Shown here in pieces: positions 1 through 8,300 of a stretch of DNA of 33,914 bases. The stretch's first letter is position 1. Each line of letters starts with the position of its first letter. Origin of the DNA: Alkalinema sp. RU_4_3. GTDB taxonomy: Bacteria > Cyanobacteriota > Cyanobacteriia > Leptolyngbyales > Leptolyngbyaceae. Both the position numbers and the translations under genes were made by a program. The stretch covers positions 1 through 33,914 of the forward strand of contig JAAUSA010000026.1 in the NCBI GenBank assembly GCA_012031975.1, read 5' to 3'. Under the pieces are notes generated by a model. It saw only the letters and a program-made list of their open reading frames with translations. It did not search any database and was not told where the DNA came from.

Positions 1-63
1 CGCCCCCCAACCCCCCAATACTGGGGGACTTCCGAGCCAAGTTTGTTTCAAAGTCTCCCAGAA
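1..63. repeat. Palindromic non-coding remnant (cyanobacterial C-rich/G-rich intergenic repeat)
   Basis: Two C-runs are followed by a G-run. CCCCCA (12-17) pairs perfectly with TGGGGG (22-27) around a four-base loop, and a related AAGTCTCCCAGAAT stretch follows at 51-64. Interspersed elements built from this C-run/G-run alternation with AAGTCCCCC-like cores are familiar between cyanobacterial genes. No reading frame here looks coding. The left edge is the window edge, so the element is partial. The assignment rests on recalled resemblance. Confidence 0.4.
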
Positions 64-89
64 TATAGCCACAAAACACCACAGGCATC

Positions 90-1583
90 ATGCAAAATTT
101 CCAGACAGCCCGCTCTACTGCCACTCAACCCGAACGACTCCGCCCCAAAACGGATTTGCAAGATTCGCCGTTTTTGTTGAAGCAGTCTACAAAGCGATCG
201 CAATTGATCCTATGGCTGTTGATTGTTTCCACAGTCGGTGGGGTGGCTTGGGCCTGCGTTGCGAAAATTGAGGAATCCATCCCGGCCCAGGGGAAGCTTG
301 AGCCCCAAGGCCAAGTGAAAAATATTCAGGTGCCGATTAACGGGGTGATCAGGCAGATTAGAGTTCAGGATGGCCAGGCGGTTAAGAAAGGAGATGTTCT
401 GCTAGAGGTTGACTCCGAAACCCCGAAGGCTCAAATTAAGTCCCTTGAAGAGATTTTAAAAACCCTAGAACAGGAAAATCAGTTCTATCAATCCCAGCTC
501 AACGGCAAGAGCGATGCGCCCATCGCGGCTAATATTCCAGCCCAGATGTTCAGCCTGACCAAAAGTCGATCGACGCTGCTGTCTGAAAACCTCTTTCTCC
601 AAGGTCAACTGGATGGTTCTGCGACACAAATGGCGCTGAATGCCCAGGAGCAGCAGCGCCTGCAAACGGAGCAAATAGAATCTCAGAGCCGGGTGGCAGC
701 AGTCCAGCTAGAGATCAATCAGATCCAAGAACAAATTAAGCAGGCCGAGGAACGCCGCCGCAATGCCCAGGAAAACCTGGAGGCAGAGGAGAGGATTCTT
801 CAGGATATCAAACCCCTGGCGGAAGCAGGCGGACTATCCCGAATCCAATTTGTCAAGCAGCAGCAGACTGTGGATAATAAGCGATCGGAAATGCTGCAAT
901 TTGCCCAGGAAAAGGATCGCCTGGCCGCTTCCATTGCCCAAACCCAGGCGAAGGTTACCAATACGGTTGCGGTGAATCGCAAGGACCACACCTCCCAGAT
1001 TAGTTTGAACCTTCAAAAAGTCGCCGAAATTGACAGCCAACTCACCAAAGCGCTAGTTGACAACCAGCGCAAAATCTCGGAGACCAAGAATCAAATTTCC
1101 CAGGCCAATCAGCTACTGAAATATAGCGATCTCAAGGCCCCTGTCGCGGGCACAATCTTTAATCTCAAGGCCACAGCTCCCGGCCATGTGGCTAATCCAG
1201 CGGAAAATATTCTGACGATCGTCCCCGATAATTCCCTAATTGCAAAGGTGATGATTACCAACCGTGATATTGGGTTTGTCCGGCCTGGAATGAAGGTCGA
1301 TGTTAGAATTGATTCATTCCCTTTTAGTGAGTTTGGAGATGTTAAGGGAGAGATCCTCTCGATCGGCTCTGACGCATTGCCGCCGACGGAACTCCAACCT
1401 GTATATACATTTCCAGCGGTGATTAAACTTTCTCGCCAGTCTTTAAACGCTAATGGTCGGGAAATCCGTTTGCAATCTGGGATGTCGCTTAATGCTAATA
1501 TTCGAGTCCGTGAAAGGACCGTCATGAGTATCTTCACGGATATGTTTACCAAAGCCTCAGAGAGCTTAAAATTTATTCGGTAG
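90..1583 (+). CDS. HlyD family type I secretion periplasmic adaptor (membrane fusion protein)
   Basis: 497 residues, within the usual range for type I secretion adaptors. A cytosolic N-terminus of about 37 residues leads into one membrane segment (residues ~38-58, LILWLLIVSTVGGVAWA). The first half of the lipoyl/barrel-sandwich domain follows (~65-110: QGKLEPQG, VPINGVIRQI, GDVLLEVD). A long Gln/Glu/Lys-rich coiled-coil hairpin occupies ~112-340. The second lipoyl half and beta-barrel come next (~347-470: LKAPVAGTIFNLKA, GFVRPGMKVDVRIDSFPF). Such proteins sit in the inner membrane and bridge an ABC exporter to a TolC-like outer-membrane channel. ATG 90 is preceded by only a weak AGG (83-85). 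A strong terminator follows the stop, so the gene ends its own transcript; any ABC partner would lie upstream, outside the window. The giant Ca-binding protein next door is the obvious candidate cargo (inference). The family is clear; the substrate is not shown. Confidence 0.93.
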   Translation: MQNFQTARSTATQPERLRPKTDLQDSPFLLKQSTKRSQLILWLLIVSTVGGVAWACVAKIEESIPAQGKLEPQGQVKNIQVPINGVIRQIRVQDGQAVKKGDVLLEVDSETPKAQIKSLEEILKTLEQENQFYQSQLNGKSDAPIAANIPAQMFSLTKSRSTLLSENLFLQGQLDGSATQMALNAQEQQRLQTEQIESQSRVAAVQLEINQIQEQIKQAEERRRNAQENLEAEERILQDIKPLAEAGGLSRIQFVKQQQTVDNKRSEMLQFAQEKDRLAASIAQTQAKVTNTVAVNRKDHTSQISLNLQKVAEIDSQLTKALVDNQRKISETKNQISQANQLLKYSDLKAPVAGTIFNLKATAPGHVANPAENILTIVPDNSLIAKVMITNRDIGFVRPGMKVDVRIDSFPFSEFGDVKGEILSIGSDALPPTELQPVYTFPAVIKLSRQSLNANGREIRLQSGMSLNANIRVRERTVMSIFTDMFTKASESLKFIR

Positions 1584-1611
1584 CCCCACCGATATTATAA
1601 ATCGACAAATT

Positions 1612-1650
1612 AGCAGCTAGTTAAGTAATGCCTTAACTAGCTGCTTTTTT
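1612..1650 (+). terminator. Rho-independent terminator after the HlyD gene
   Basis: Perfect 13-bp inverted repeat: AGCAGCTAGTTAA (1612-1624) pairs with TTAACTAGCTGCT (1633-1645) around the 8-base loop GTAATGCC. A T-run follows immediately (1645-1650), then a longer pyrimidine tract. It starts 29 bases after the HlyD stop and separates that gene transcriptionally from the giant gene. Confidence 0.9.
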
Positions 1651-1687
1651 CTTTTTTTCTTTCTTCTTTCTTCTTTCTTCTTTCTTT
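1651..1687. repeat. Pyrimidine microsatellite (TTCTTTC-like units)
   Basis: An uninterrupted C/T tract follows the terminator T-run, with a core of tandem TTCTTTC heptamers (about 1664-1687). It lies about 160-195 bases upstream of the giant gene's ATG. Such tracts can change length by slipped-strand replication; whether this one does, or affects transcription, cannot be told from one sequence. Confidence 0.75.
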
Positions 1688-1845
1688 GTATTTTACAAGC
1701 AAAAAACCTGAAGAAAAACTGATCGATCGGCATGCTGCCTGGGATTAATGAGCATATGCGTAATCTTGCGCTTTAAATTTGTGTTTCTGTTCTTTAAGCT
1801 AGAGAACAACTCCTCCTCCCTCTGTAAGATTCATAGCACCTCCCC

Positions 1846-4800
1846 ATGGATAAGACTCCTCAGTTCTCGCTGACCTTAGACGCTCAAATGGGCCAGCCCT
1901 TAGAGCAGCTATTGAATTTAGACGCTCCGCTGTTTGGCGTAGTCCAGTCGCCGATGGGCGTCGATGCAATTGCGGATATTGGCACCCTTCAGCCAATGTC
2001 CAATGCGACGCTGATGTACTTGGGTTCGATCGAAGGCTCGGTCATTCCCGAGAGCAGTTCGATCGCCTGGGCACAGCCTGAAATGGGTCTGCTCGCTTCC
2101 AATTCTGCGGTGGTGACGCCTTGGGATGCTGTGCAGCCTGAGGACGTTTTGACGAACCCTGGGTTAGCTGTGCCTATACCCAAGGAGATCGTCTTTATTG
2201 ATGGGGGCGTCGAGAACTACCAAGAGATTCTAAAGGGAGTGAATCCTTGGGCTGAAGTCGTGATCCTGGGGAGCGATCGCGATGGAATTAGCCAAATTAC
2301 AGAGGTTCTGAGTCACCGGGATGATTTGAGTGCGATCCATATCTTCTCCCACGGGAACGAAGCGGCGCTGAATCTGGGGGATACGAAATTAACGCAAAAG
2401 AATTTAGCCAACTATTCCAGCCAAATTCAAACCTGGAAATCCGCCCTGAATGATACGGCGGATATTTTGCTCTATGGTTGCGATCTAGCTTCGGGGATCT
2501 CTGGGCAGCAGTTTATTAACCAACTCAGCTATCTCACTGGGGCCGATGTCGCGGCTTCCGATGACTTGACCGGAGCCAGCATTTTGGGGGGAGATTGGCT
2601 GCTGGAATATACGACGGGATCTATTGAAACCACGGCGATTCAGAGCAGCTATAGCGGTGTGCTGTTCGATCTGACGATCGCCGACATCTATACAGCTTGG
2701 CAAAGCGGAACACTTGATCCAAATAATTGGAATCCTGCCACCCTGAAACTGGATGACAACTCCTTTGTTTCTGGACAGTTGACGATCGGGGTGAATAACA
2801 GTCAAACCTTGGAAATTAAGGGTGCTAGCCTCGGTGCCTTTGTGGGGACGGGTGCTAGTACGGCAACGACGGCTGACGATCGCGGTCTGTCCTTCAGTGG
2901 GGTCAATGTTCAACTGACCTTGAGTGCGAATGGCAACTATGACTATGAATTTGCCGGGCAGGCCAGTCTGACTAATGTGGCGGATTTAGCCTTGAGCGCC
3001 GATCGCTTCATTGCCACGGGTAAAAAGGATGGTGCGACGGTTGCTAAGACCACTGTTGAGCTGAATGATTTTGATCTGGCCCTGGGATCTGTGGGTCGTT
3101 TGACTGGGAATACCCTGGCCTATAGCGTGCAAAACGGTTCGCTGGAAATCCTGACGGATAATGCAGCGGCCTATTTTGGTAAGGGGTTTGATACGCCGCT
3201 GACCGATGAGGATGATGCGGGTCTACAGATTAGTAATCTGAATTTCAATCTCTCTGTGCCGACGGGCGCGGGCTATAGCTATGCGATTACTCAAGGGACT
3301 GCGGCAATCTCCGACGTGGCTGGCCTCTCACTTTCGGCAGCCAATGTCGTCGCCAGTGGGGATGCCGATAATGTCAATATTGCGCTGACAAACTTTGACC
3401 TGGGGCTTGGGGATACGGCTCGTCTGAGCGGCACGACCCTGAACTTCATCGCCGCAGATAATGCAGGTACCAAAACCACGAAATTCACGACGACAGGTGC
3501 TACGGCCTTTGTGGGACAGGGGGCTAGCACAAGTACGTTAAGTGATGACATTGGTTTAGAAGTTAGTAACAGTAGTTTGAACCTGTTGCTGAATGAGGGG
3601 CATACCTATCGCTATGATTTGAATGCTCAGAGTTTGGCGATGCGGGGATTGCCAGGGGCGGTGATTTCGGCGCAGACGGTGGCGATCGCCGGAGCCAGTG
3701 GCGATCCCACCCAGGCGACCTTAGGAAACTTCACCCTCCAGTTGGCTAATGACCTGAGACTGTCGGGCGATGAATTAGGTTTTCTGACCGATGGGGATAA
3801 AACCACGTTAGCAGGTAATAATCTCTCGGGTTTTGTGGGAAATGGTTTTGGGAGCGCTAGTCCGATCGGTCTCGGAATCAGTAATGCCAGTCTCGGCATG
3901 CTGCTGAAGGAAACCTCCGGAGGCACTGGAGGTTATGCCGTTCGATTAGATGGGAGAGCAGCGCTGTTGGGCGTGCCGGATGTGAAGGTGACGGGTTCGG
4001 TGGCGGTGGCGCTGAATCGGATGGGGGAGGCGATCGATGAGGTGATTCCCCTAGGTGCCACGACAAAGTCCTTGGTGTTTACCCAGGAAGAGGCAAATCT
4101 GACCCAGATTAAGGGCTTGCTGGATATTGATCTAGCAGGCTTTGCGGCGTTGCAAGGGTCATTTAGTATTGAGCAAACTGCGGATGCTCTGTTGATTGGA
4201 GCGACGGATGCTAGTGCGTTTGTTGGGGCGGCTGGATCGGGAGTTCAAATCAGTAATGCCAATTTAGGATTGCTGGTGGAGACCGATCGCGCCAATGCCT
4301 TTGCCTTAGTCGGGAATGGGGATGCGGCGATCGTTGGGATTCAAGGTCTGACGGGGGGCGGCTCCGTTAGTCTGGCGGTCAATCGGACCGGGTTGGTTGT
4401 AAATCAGGTGATCGAAACCCCTGGTGGAACGGTTGAAGTCAAGTTTGAAGATGATAGCGAAGTCACCGAAGTGAGTGGCTTGATGGATCTAAGCGTTGAG
4501 AACTATGCGATTCTCAAAGGTGCTGTTAAGGTTAATAAGAAAGCTACGAAAGTTGGTAACGTCACAGAAACCCAATTGTTGGTGGGTGTGACTGACGCCA
4601 CAGCGTTTGTTGGAACGGGCGCGGGCACGAAAGATGCCTCGGGGTTTGAGCTGCGGGATGGACGATTGGGTCTGGTGATCGAAACCAAGACAGAACCGGG
4701 TCAGGCGACTCAAGAAGGTTTTGCACTGGTGGGCAGTGGTTTAGCCGGGCTGGTCGGAATAGATGAGCTGTCTCTGACGGGTGGTGCGAAAATTGCGATC

Positions 4801-5340
4801 AATCGCATGGGTAAACCTGTCGATGTCACCATAGACACCCTAAGTGGTTCCGTTGCTGTCAAATTTGACCAGGCCGCCGATGTGACGCGGGTGACGGGTT
4901 CCGGTATGCTGAACCTAATGGGTGTGGTGCAGGCTTCTGGAGATTTTGGCATCGATAAGACTGAAACCACGACTAACGGTGTCACGAAGTCGAAGCTGCT
5001 GCTCGGCATGAAAAACTCGGATGTGTTTGTCGGCGGTGCGGCGGGTACTCCTTCCCAGTCAGGCATTCAGATTCGAGATGGGGAACTGGGCCTGGTGGTG
5101 TTTTCGGAGAAGACAGCCACGACGGTGAGTGAGAGTAAGTACGCCTTCCAAGCCAGTGGAAGTGCCGGGTTGGTCGGGGTTCAGGATCTGACTCTGGAAG
5201 GTGACTTGGCAGTGCGGATTAATCGCACGGGAATTCTGGTGGACGAGACCGTTGAAGTGGGCCTAGATGGAGATTCAGTCAGGATTAATTTTGGTGCAGG
5301 CCAAGAGAATCAAACCCGCGTCAAGGGACAGCTCATCTGA
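1846..5340 (+). CDS. Giant DUF4347 repeat protein, N-terminal segment (frame broken near 5333)
   Basis: This is the 5' part, 1,164 codons, of a gene that continues in two further frames to 31657. ATG 1846 is the first start after an in-frame TAG at 1834. There is no purine-rich Shine-Dalgarno (the bases before it are CACCTCCCC) and no signal peptide, which would suit C-terminal-signal type I export. Residues 115-273 are a DUF4347 domain with His169 in SHG and Cys212 in YGCD. Residues ~330 onward are seven copies of a repeat opening with AFVG-type motifs. The ORF stops at a TGA (5338-5340) in the middle of a repeat unit. The expected continuation (HLNAAGNVAMGG) is present at once in the -1 frame, so one base is missing near 5333. 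Probable role: secreted or surface adhesin-like protein (inference). A sequencing or assembly indel is the most economical explanation for the break; a genuine pseudogene is the alternative. Confidence 0.85.
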   Translation: MDKTPQFSLTLDAQMGQPLEQLLNLDAPLFGVVQSPMGVDAIADIGTLQPMSNATLMYLGSIEGSVIPESSSIAWAQPEMGLLASNSAVVTPWDAVQPEDVLTNPGLAVPIPKEIVFIDGGVENYQEILKGVNPWAEVVILGSDRDGISQITEVLSHRDDLSAIHIFSHGNEAALNLGDTKLTQKNLANYSSQIQTWKSALNDTADILLYGCDLASGISGQQFINQLSYLTGADVAASDDLTGASILGGDWLLEYTTGSIETTAIQSSYSGVLFDLTIADIYTAWQSGTLDPNNWNPATLKLDDNSFVSGQLTIGVNNSQTLEIKGASLGAFVGTGASTATTADDRGLSFSGVNVQLTLSANGNYDYEFAGQASLTNVADLALSADRFIATGKKDGATVAKTTVELNDFDLALGSVGRLTGNTLAYSVQNGSLEILTDNAAAYFGKGFDTPLTDEDDAGLQISNLNFNLSVPTGAGYSYAITQGTAAISDVAGLSLSAANVVASGDADNVNIALTNFDLGLGDTARLSGTTLNFIAADNAGTKTTKFTTTGATAFVGQGASTSTLSDDIGLEVSNSSLNLLLNEGHTYRYDLNAQSLAMRGLPGAVISAQTVAIAGASGDPTQATLGNFTLQLANDLRLSGDELGFLTDGDKTTLAGNNLSGFVGNGFGSASPIGLGISNASLGMLLKETSGGTGGYAVRLDGRAALLGVPDVKVTGSVAVALNRMGEAIDEVIPLGATTKSLVFTQEEANLTQIKGLLDIDLAGFAALQGSFSIEQTADALLIGATDASAFVGAAGSGVQISNANLGLLVETDRANAFALVGNGDAAIVGIQGLTGGGSVSLAVNRTGLVVNQVIETPGGTVEVKFEDDSEVTEVSGLMDLSVENYAILKGAVKVNKKATKVGNVTETQLLVGVTDATAFVGTGAGTKDASGFELRDGRLGLVIETKTEPGQATQEGFALVGSGLAGLVGIDELSLTGGAKIAINRMGKPVDVTIDTLSGSVAVKFDQAADVTRVTGSGMLNLMGVVQASGDFGIDKTETTTNGVTKSKLLLGMKNSDVFVGGAAGTPSQSGIQIRDGELGLVVFSEKTATTVSESKYAFQASGSAGLVGVQDLTLEGDLAVRINRTGILVDETVEVGLDGDSVRINFGAGQENQTRVKGQLI
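2188..2664 (+). other. DUF4347 domain of the giant protein (N-terminal, residues ~115-273)
   Basis: The segment runs from IVFIDGGVENYQEI, through the core AIHIFSHG (His169) and ILLYGCDLASG (Cys212), to LTGADVAASDDLTGA and the closing GGDWLLEYTTGSIET. DUF4347 typically sits at the N-terminus of very large repeat proteins in cyanobacteria and proteobacteria. The strand-His-Gly and strand-Gly-Cys arrangement resembles the catalytic dyad of clan CD (caspase/gingipain-like) peptidases. Activity is inference only. The same domain begins the gene at 31866, with identical His-Cys spacing. Confidence 0.9.
2836..5333 (+). repeat. Tandem AFVG-type protein repeats, block A (7 copies)
   Basis: Opening motifs start at 2836 (AFVGTGAS), 3169 (AYFGKGFD), 3505 (AFVGQGAS), 3829 (GFVGNGFG), 4216 (AFVGAAGS), 4603 (AFVGTGAG) and 5023 (VFVGGAAG). 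Spacings are 333, 336, 324, 387, 387 and 420 bases. The shorter units carry a TxxDDxG acidic motif. The longer ones add an NRxG...V.F segment before a final LxGxF strand. Alternating hydrophobic residues suggest all-beta modules. I do not recognise a named domain. Confidence 0.85.
5329..5340 (+). other. Frameshift 1: single-base deletion splitting the giant gene
   Basis: Read in the upstream frame, CAG CTC ATC TGA terminates. Read with one base restored after CAGCT, the text becomes QLHLNAAGNVAMGG, which matches the same place in other repeat units (GNADLSIAGNVALSGNF at 7648 onward, GNASLNIANTAVLTGDF at 9058 onward). No X_XXY_YYZ slippery heptamer is present in the zero frame. Confidence 0.85.
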
Positions 5341-5354
5341 ATGCTGCGGGCAAT

Positions 5355-8300
5355 GTGGCCATGGGTGGTGCCTTTGCCATGGAGTGGTCCCAGGTGAAGA
5401 CGCCGGGGCAGACGGGGCTGGCGAGTACAATTACCCTCGATGGCTTGCGGCTGAATAAGTATCAAGACAAGCTGGATGAAACGCTGTACCAGGAATTGCG
5501 GGCTCAATTGGCATCCGAAAAAGCTCGCCTAGAGGCGACCAATGGGACCGTTAAATCGATCGCCGCCACAGTCAATGCCTGGGCCTTTAACGAAGAGACG
5601 ATCGATCTCGTTCGCAATCAAATCAACCTCGATGCGCCCCATGGTTTGGTTGAAGGGCAGAAAGTTATCTACAGCACGGCTGGCACTGCGATAGGTGGTT
5701 TAACCAGCGGGCAGGAATACTATGTCCGTGTGATCGATCGCGATACCTTTGAATTGAGTCTGACCCAAGGCGGGGCGGCGATCGATCTGACGACCCTCGG
5801 CAGTGGGGTTCAGCAGATTAAAGATGTTCTGGAATTCCCGGCGACCAACGGGATTGCCGTTGATGTTCAAACTGAGCAGTTAATTTTTGCAACTCCCCAT
5901 GGCTTCACAACGGGCGCGATCGTCCAGTATGAATCGGGTGAGAATAAGGCGATCGGCGGGCTGACCAACAATACCAGCTATAAAGTGCTGATGGTTGACG
6001 CCACTCGAATCCAACTCCAAGACATGCTGACTGGAAACGTGATCAACTTGACCAGCGACGCCGAAGGTTCCCATGGGTTGCGGGAGATCACAACTCAGAC
6101 GATTCCTGGTGAAACCTATGGTGGCACGGTCAATATCGTCAATGACACCATCACCTTTAGCAATAATCACAACCTACAAACCAACGATAAGATTCAATAC
6201 TATCGGCCCGTTGGGGCGGGTGCGGCGGCGATCGGTGGCACCTTAGATGCGCTGCTGAAACCGAGCGATGTGCATACCTACTTCGTCAGGGTCATCGACG
6301 CCAAAACCATTCAGCTCGTGGGTACCTCCGGCGTCTTTAAGAATCAAGTTATCGATCTAACCAGCGTCGGCAGTGGTCTCCAGGTGTTTAGCTTGGTCCA
6401 ATCCGCCTCCGGCAGTCGCAATCTCGGTTTTCATAGCAAATCCGATCTAACGATTAAAGCCGATGGTCAAACGGCGAAGTTGGGCTACTCCCATGAATTG
6501 CAGACAGGCCAAGCGGTTACGATTCAGCTCGATCCCTACCGCACCCAGAGTATTTCTCCCTTTGTGGGCCTAGAAGCACAGAAGTATTCTACAAACCCCC
6601 AGGTCTACGGTCCCGGTCAGCAATATATTTACTACGTTAAGCGAATCAGCGATACGGAACTGAAGTTTGCTGCCAGCCTAGATGATCTGACGAATAATCG
6701 CTTTATTAATCTATCGATCGATCCCAAGGGCAGCCGTTTCCGGGTGATGGCCACCTGGAGTTTGGCGGGCAGCACACCTGCTGTGACGGAAACGAGATTG
6801 GGCAATGCCTTTGTCTTTAATCCGAAAAACAGCATCACGGTTGATGTGGCATCCGATCGCATCAATCTCCCTGCCCCAACCGATCTAAAAGTCGGCCAGG
6901 CTGTGGAATATCGCACGAGTACAACTGCGATTGGTGGTTTGCAAAACGCTCAAACCTACTATGTTGTAGGTATTAACGGCGCTTCCTTACAGCTTGCAGC
7001 CAATGCTGACGGCACTGGAATTGTCAACCTGACCAGCCAAGGCGGCATCGGCAGCCACAGATTCATCACCTCGATCGCGAACTTCGACATCACCTCAGGC
7101 CTTGCAGAAAAACGTCGCACAGCAGCCCTTGCCCTGCAATCTCGTCTGAGCAATGACCTTGGGATTACCGTTACTCTAACCGCTGGGACGGCAACCAACT
7201 CGATCAATCCCGCTGCCGTTGACACTGCGATCGCCTCCGGTCGCCGCGTTGAACTCTCCAGCGTAAGGCTCACCTACGACGAAGCACAGATCGGTGAAAC
7301 CAAATTTGTCGCTGGAATTACCCAGGGCTACGCCTTCATCGGGACGGGCTATAGCAAGACGGATAAATCGAATGCGATCGGGGTCGAACTCAGCAATGTC
7401 ACCCTTGGATTGGGCCTGTACAAAACCATTGACTACCGCAAGTCTCTGGCCGAGCAGCAATCCATGACCTACGCGCTGACGGGTTCCGGGGCGGCCCAGG
7501 TTCTGGGTATTACGGGCTTGGAACTCAATGGCAATCTCGCTCTGCAGATGAACCGCACGGGCACCACGGTGAACGAACTGATCACCACGCCGGGCGGCAA
7601 TATTACCCTCAAGTTTGACGATCCAGCTAGCATTACTAATCTCTCTGGGAATGCCGATCTTAGTATTGCTGGAAATGTTGCGCTCTCCGGCAACTTTGAT
7701 ATTCGCAATCGCACCGATGCTAACGGAACCAGTTTGCTCATGAATGCCTCCGCTGTGAATGCCTTTGTGGGCTATGGGGCTGATACGCCGACGGAAGGAG
7801 ATGATGTAGGTGTAGCAATTAGTAATGGCAATTTGGATCTGAATCTGAACGCCGATCAGAGTTATAGCTATGCGATTACTAACGCAACTGCGGCAGTTCG
7901 TGGGATCAGTGGGGTGACGCTGTTGGCGAATACGGTGAACGTGGTGGGCGATCGCAAGGGCACGGTGGCGAACACGATGGTGAATTTGGGGCAATACCAA
8001 CTGGGGCTGGCGGGATTAGCGGGTCTGAGTGGTGATGCCTTGACCTTTACATCTAACCAGGCAGCGGATGGCACGAAGACGATTAAGTTAACGGCCAGCG
8101 GCGTTAATGCGATGTTTGGCTACGGTGCGGAGACGGCAGATACCAGCGATGACATTGGGCTGCGTCTGACGGGCGGCAATATCGATCTGTTGTTTAACCC
8201 TGACCAAACCTATAGCTACAGCTTCAGTGGTGGGAGTTTGGCCGCTGTGGGAATTAACGGTCTGGATCTATCCACGGGCAGCTTCAGTATCTCTGGGACC

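Noticed and set aside
1688-1845. Promoter for the giant gene in the 158-base gap
   Set aside because: A/T-rich stretches such as CTTTAAATTTG and TTCTTTAAG are present, but no convincing paired -35/-10 at proper spacing, so no promoter is called.
5329-5340. Programmed -1 ribosomal frameshifting joining the first two segments
   Set aside because: The zero-frame codons GTC AAG GGA CAG CTC ATC TGA contain no X_XXY_YYZ heptamer, and I see no obvious downstream hairpin. A one-base deletion explains it better.
5267-5458. Small 63-codon plus-strand ORF across the first frameshift
   Set aside because: It overlaps coding text in both neighbouring frames and its translation resembles nothing. It is a shadow.
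7176-8000. Long minus-strand ORF (274 codons) opposite the giant gene; similar ones at 19830-20735 and 23562-24389
   Set aside because: They lie antisense to clearly coding, repeat-homologous text and have no recognisable protein motifs. They arise because stop codons are rare opposite Asp/Asn/Gly/Thr-rich codons.
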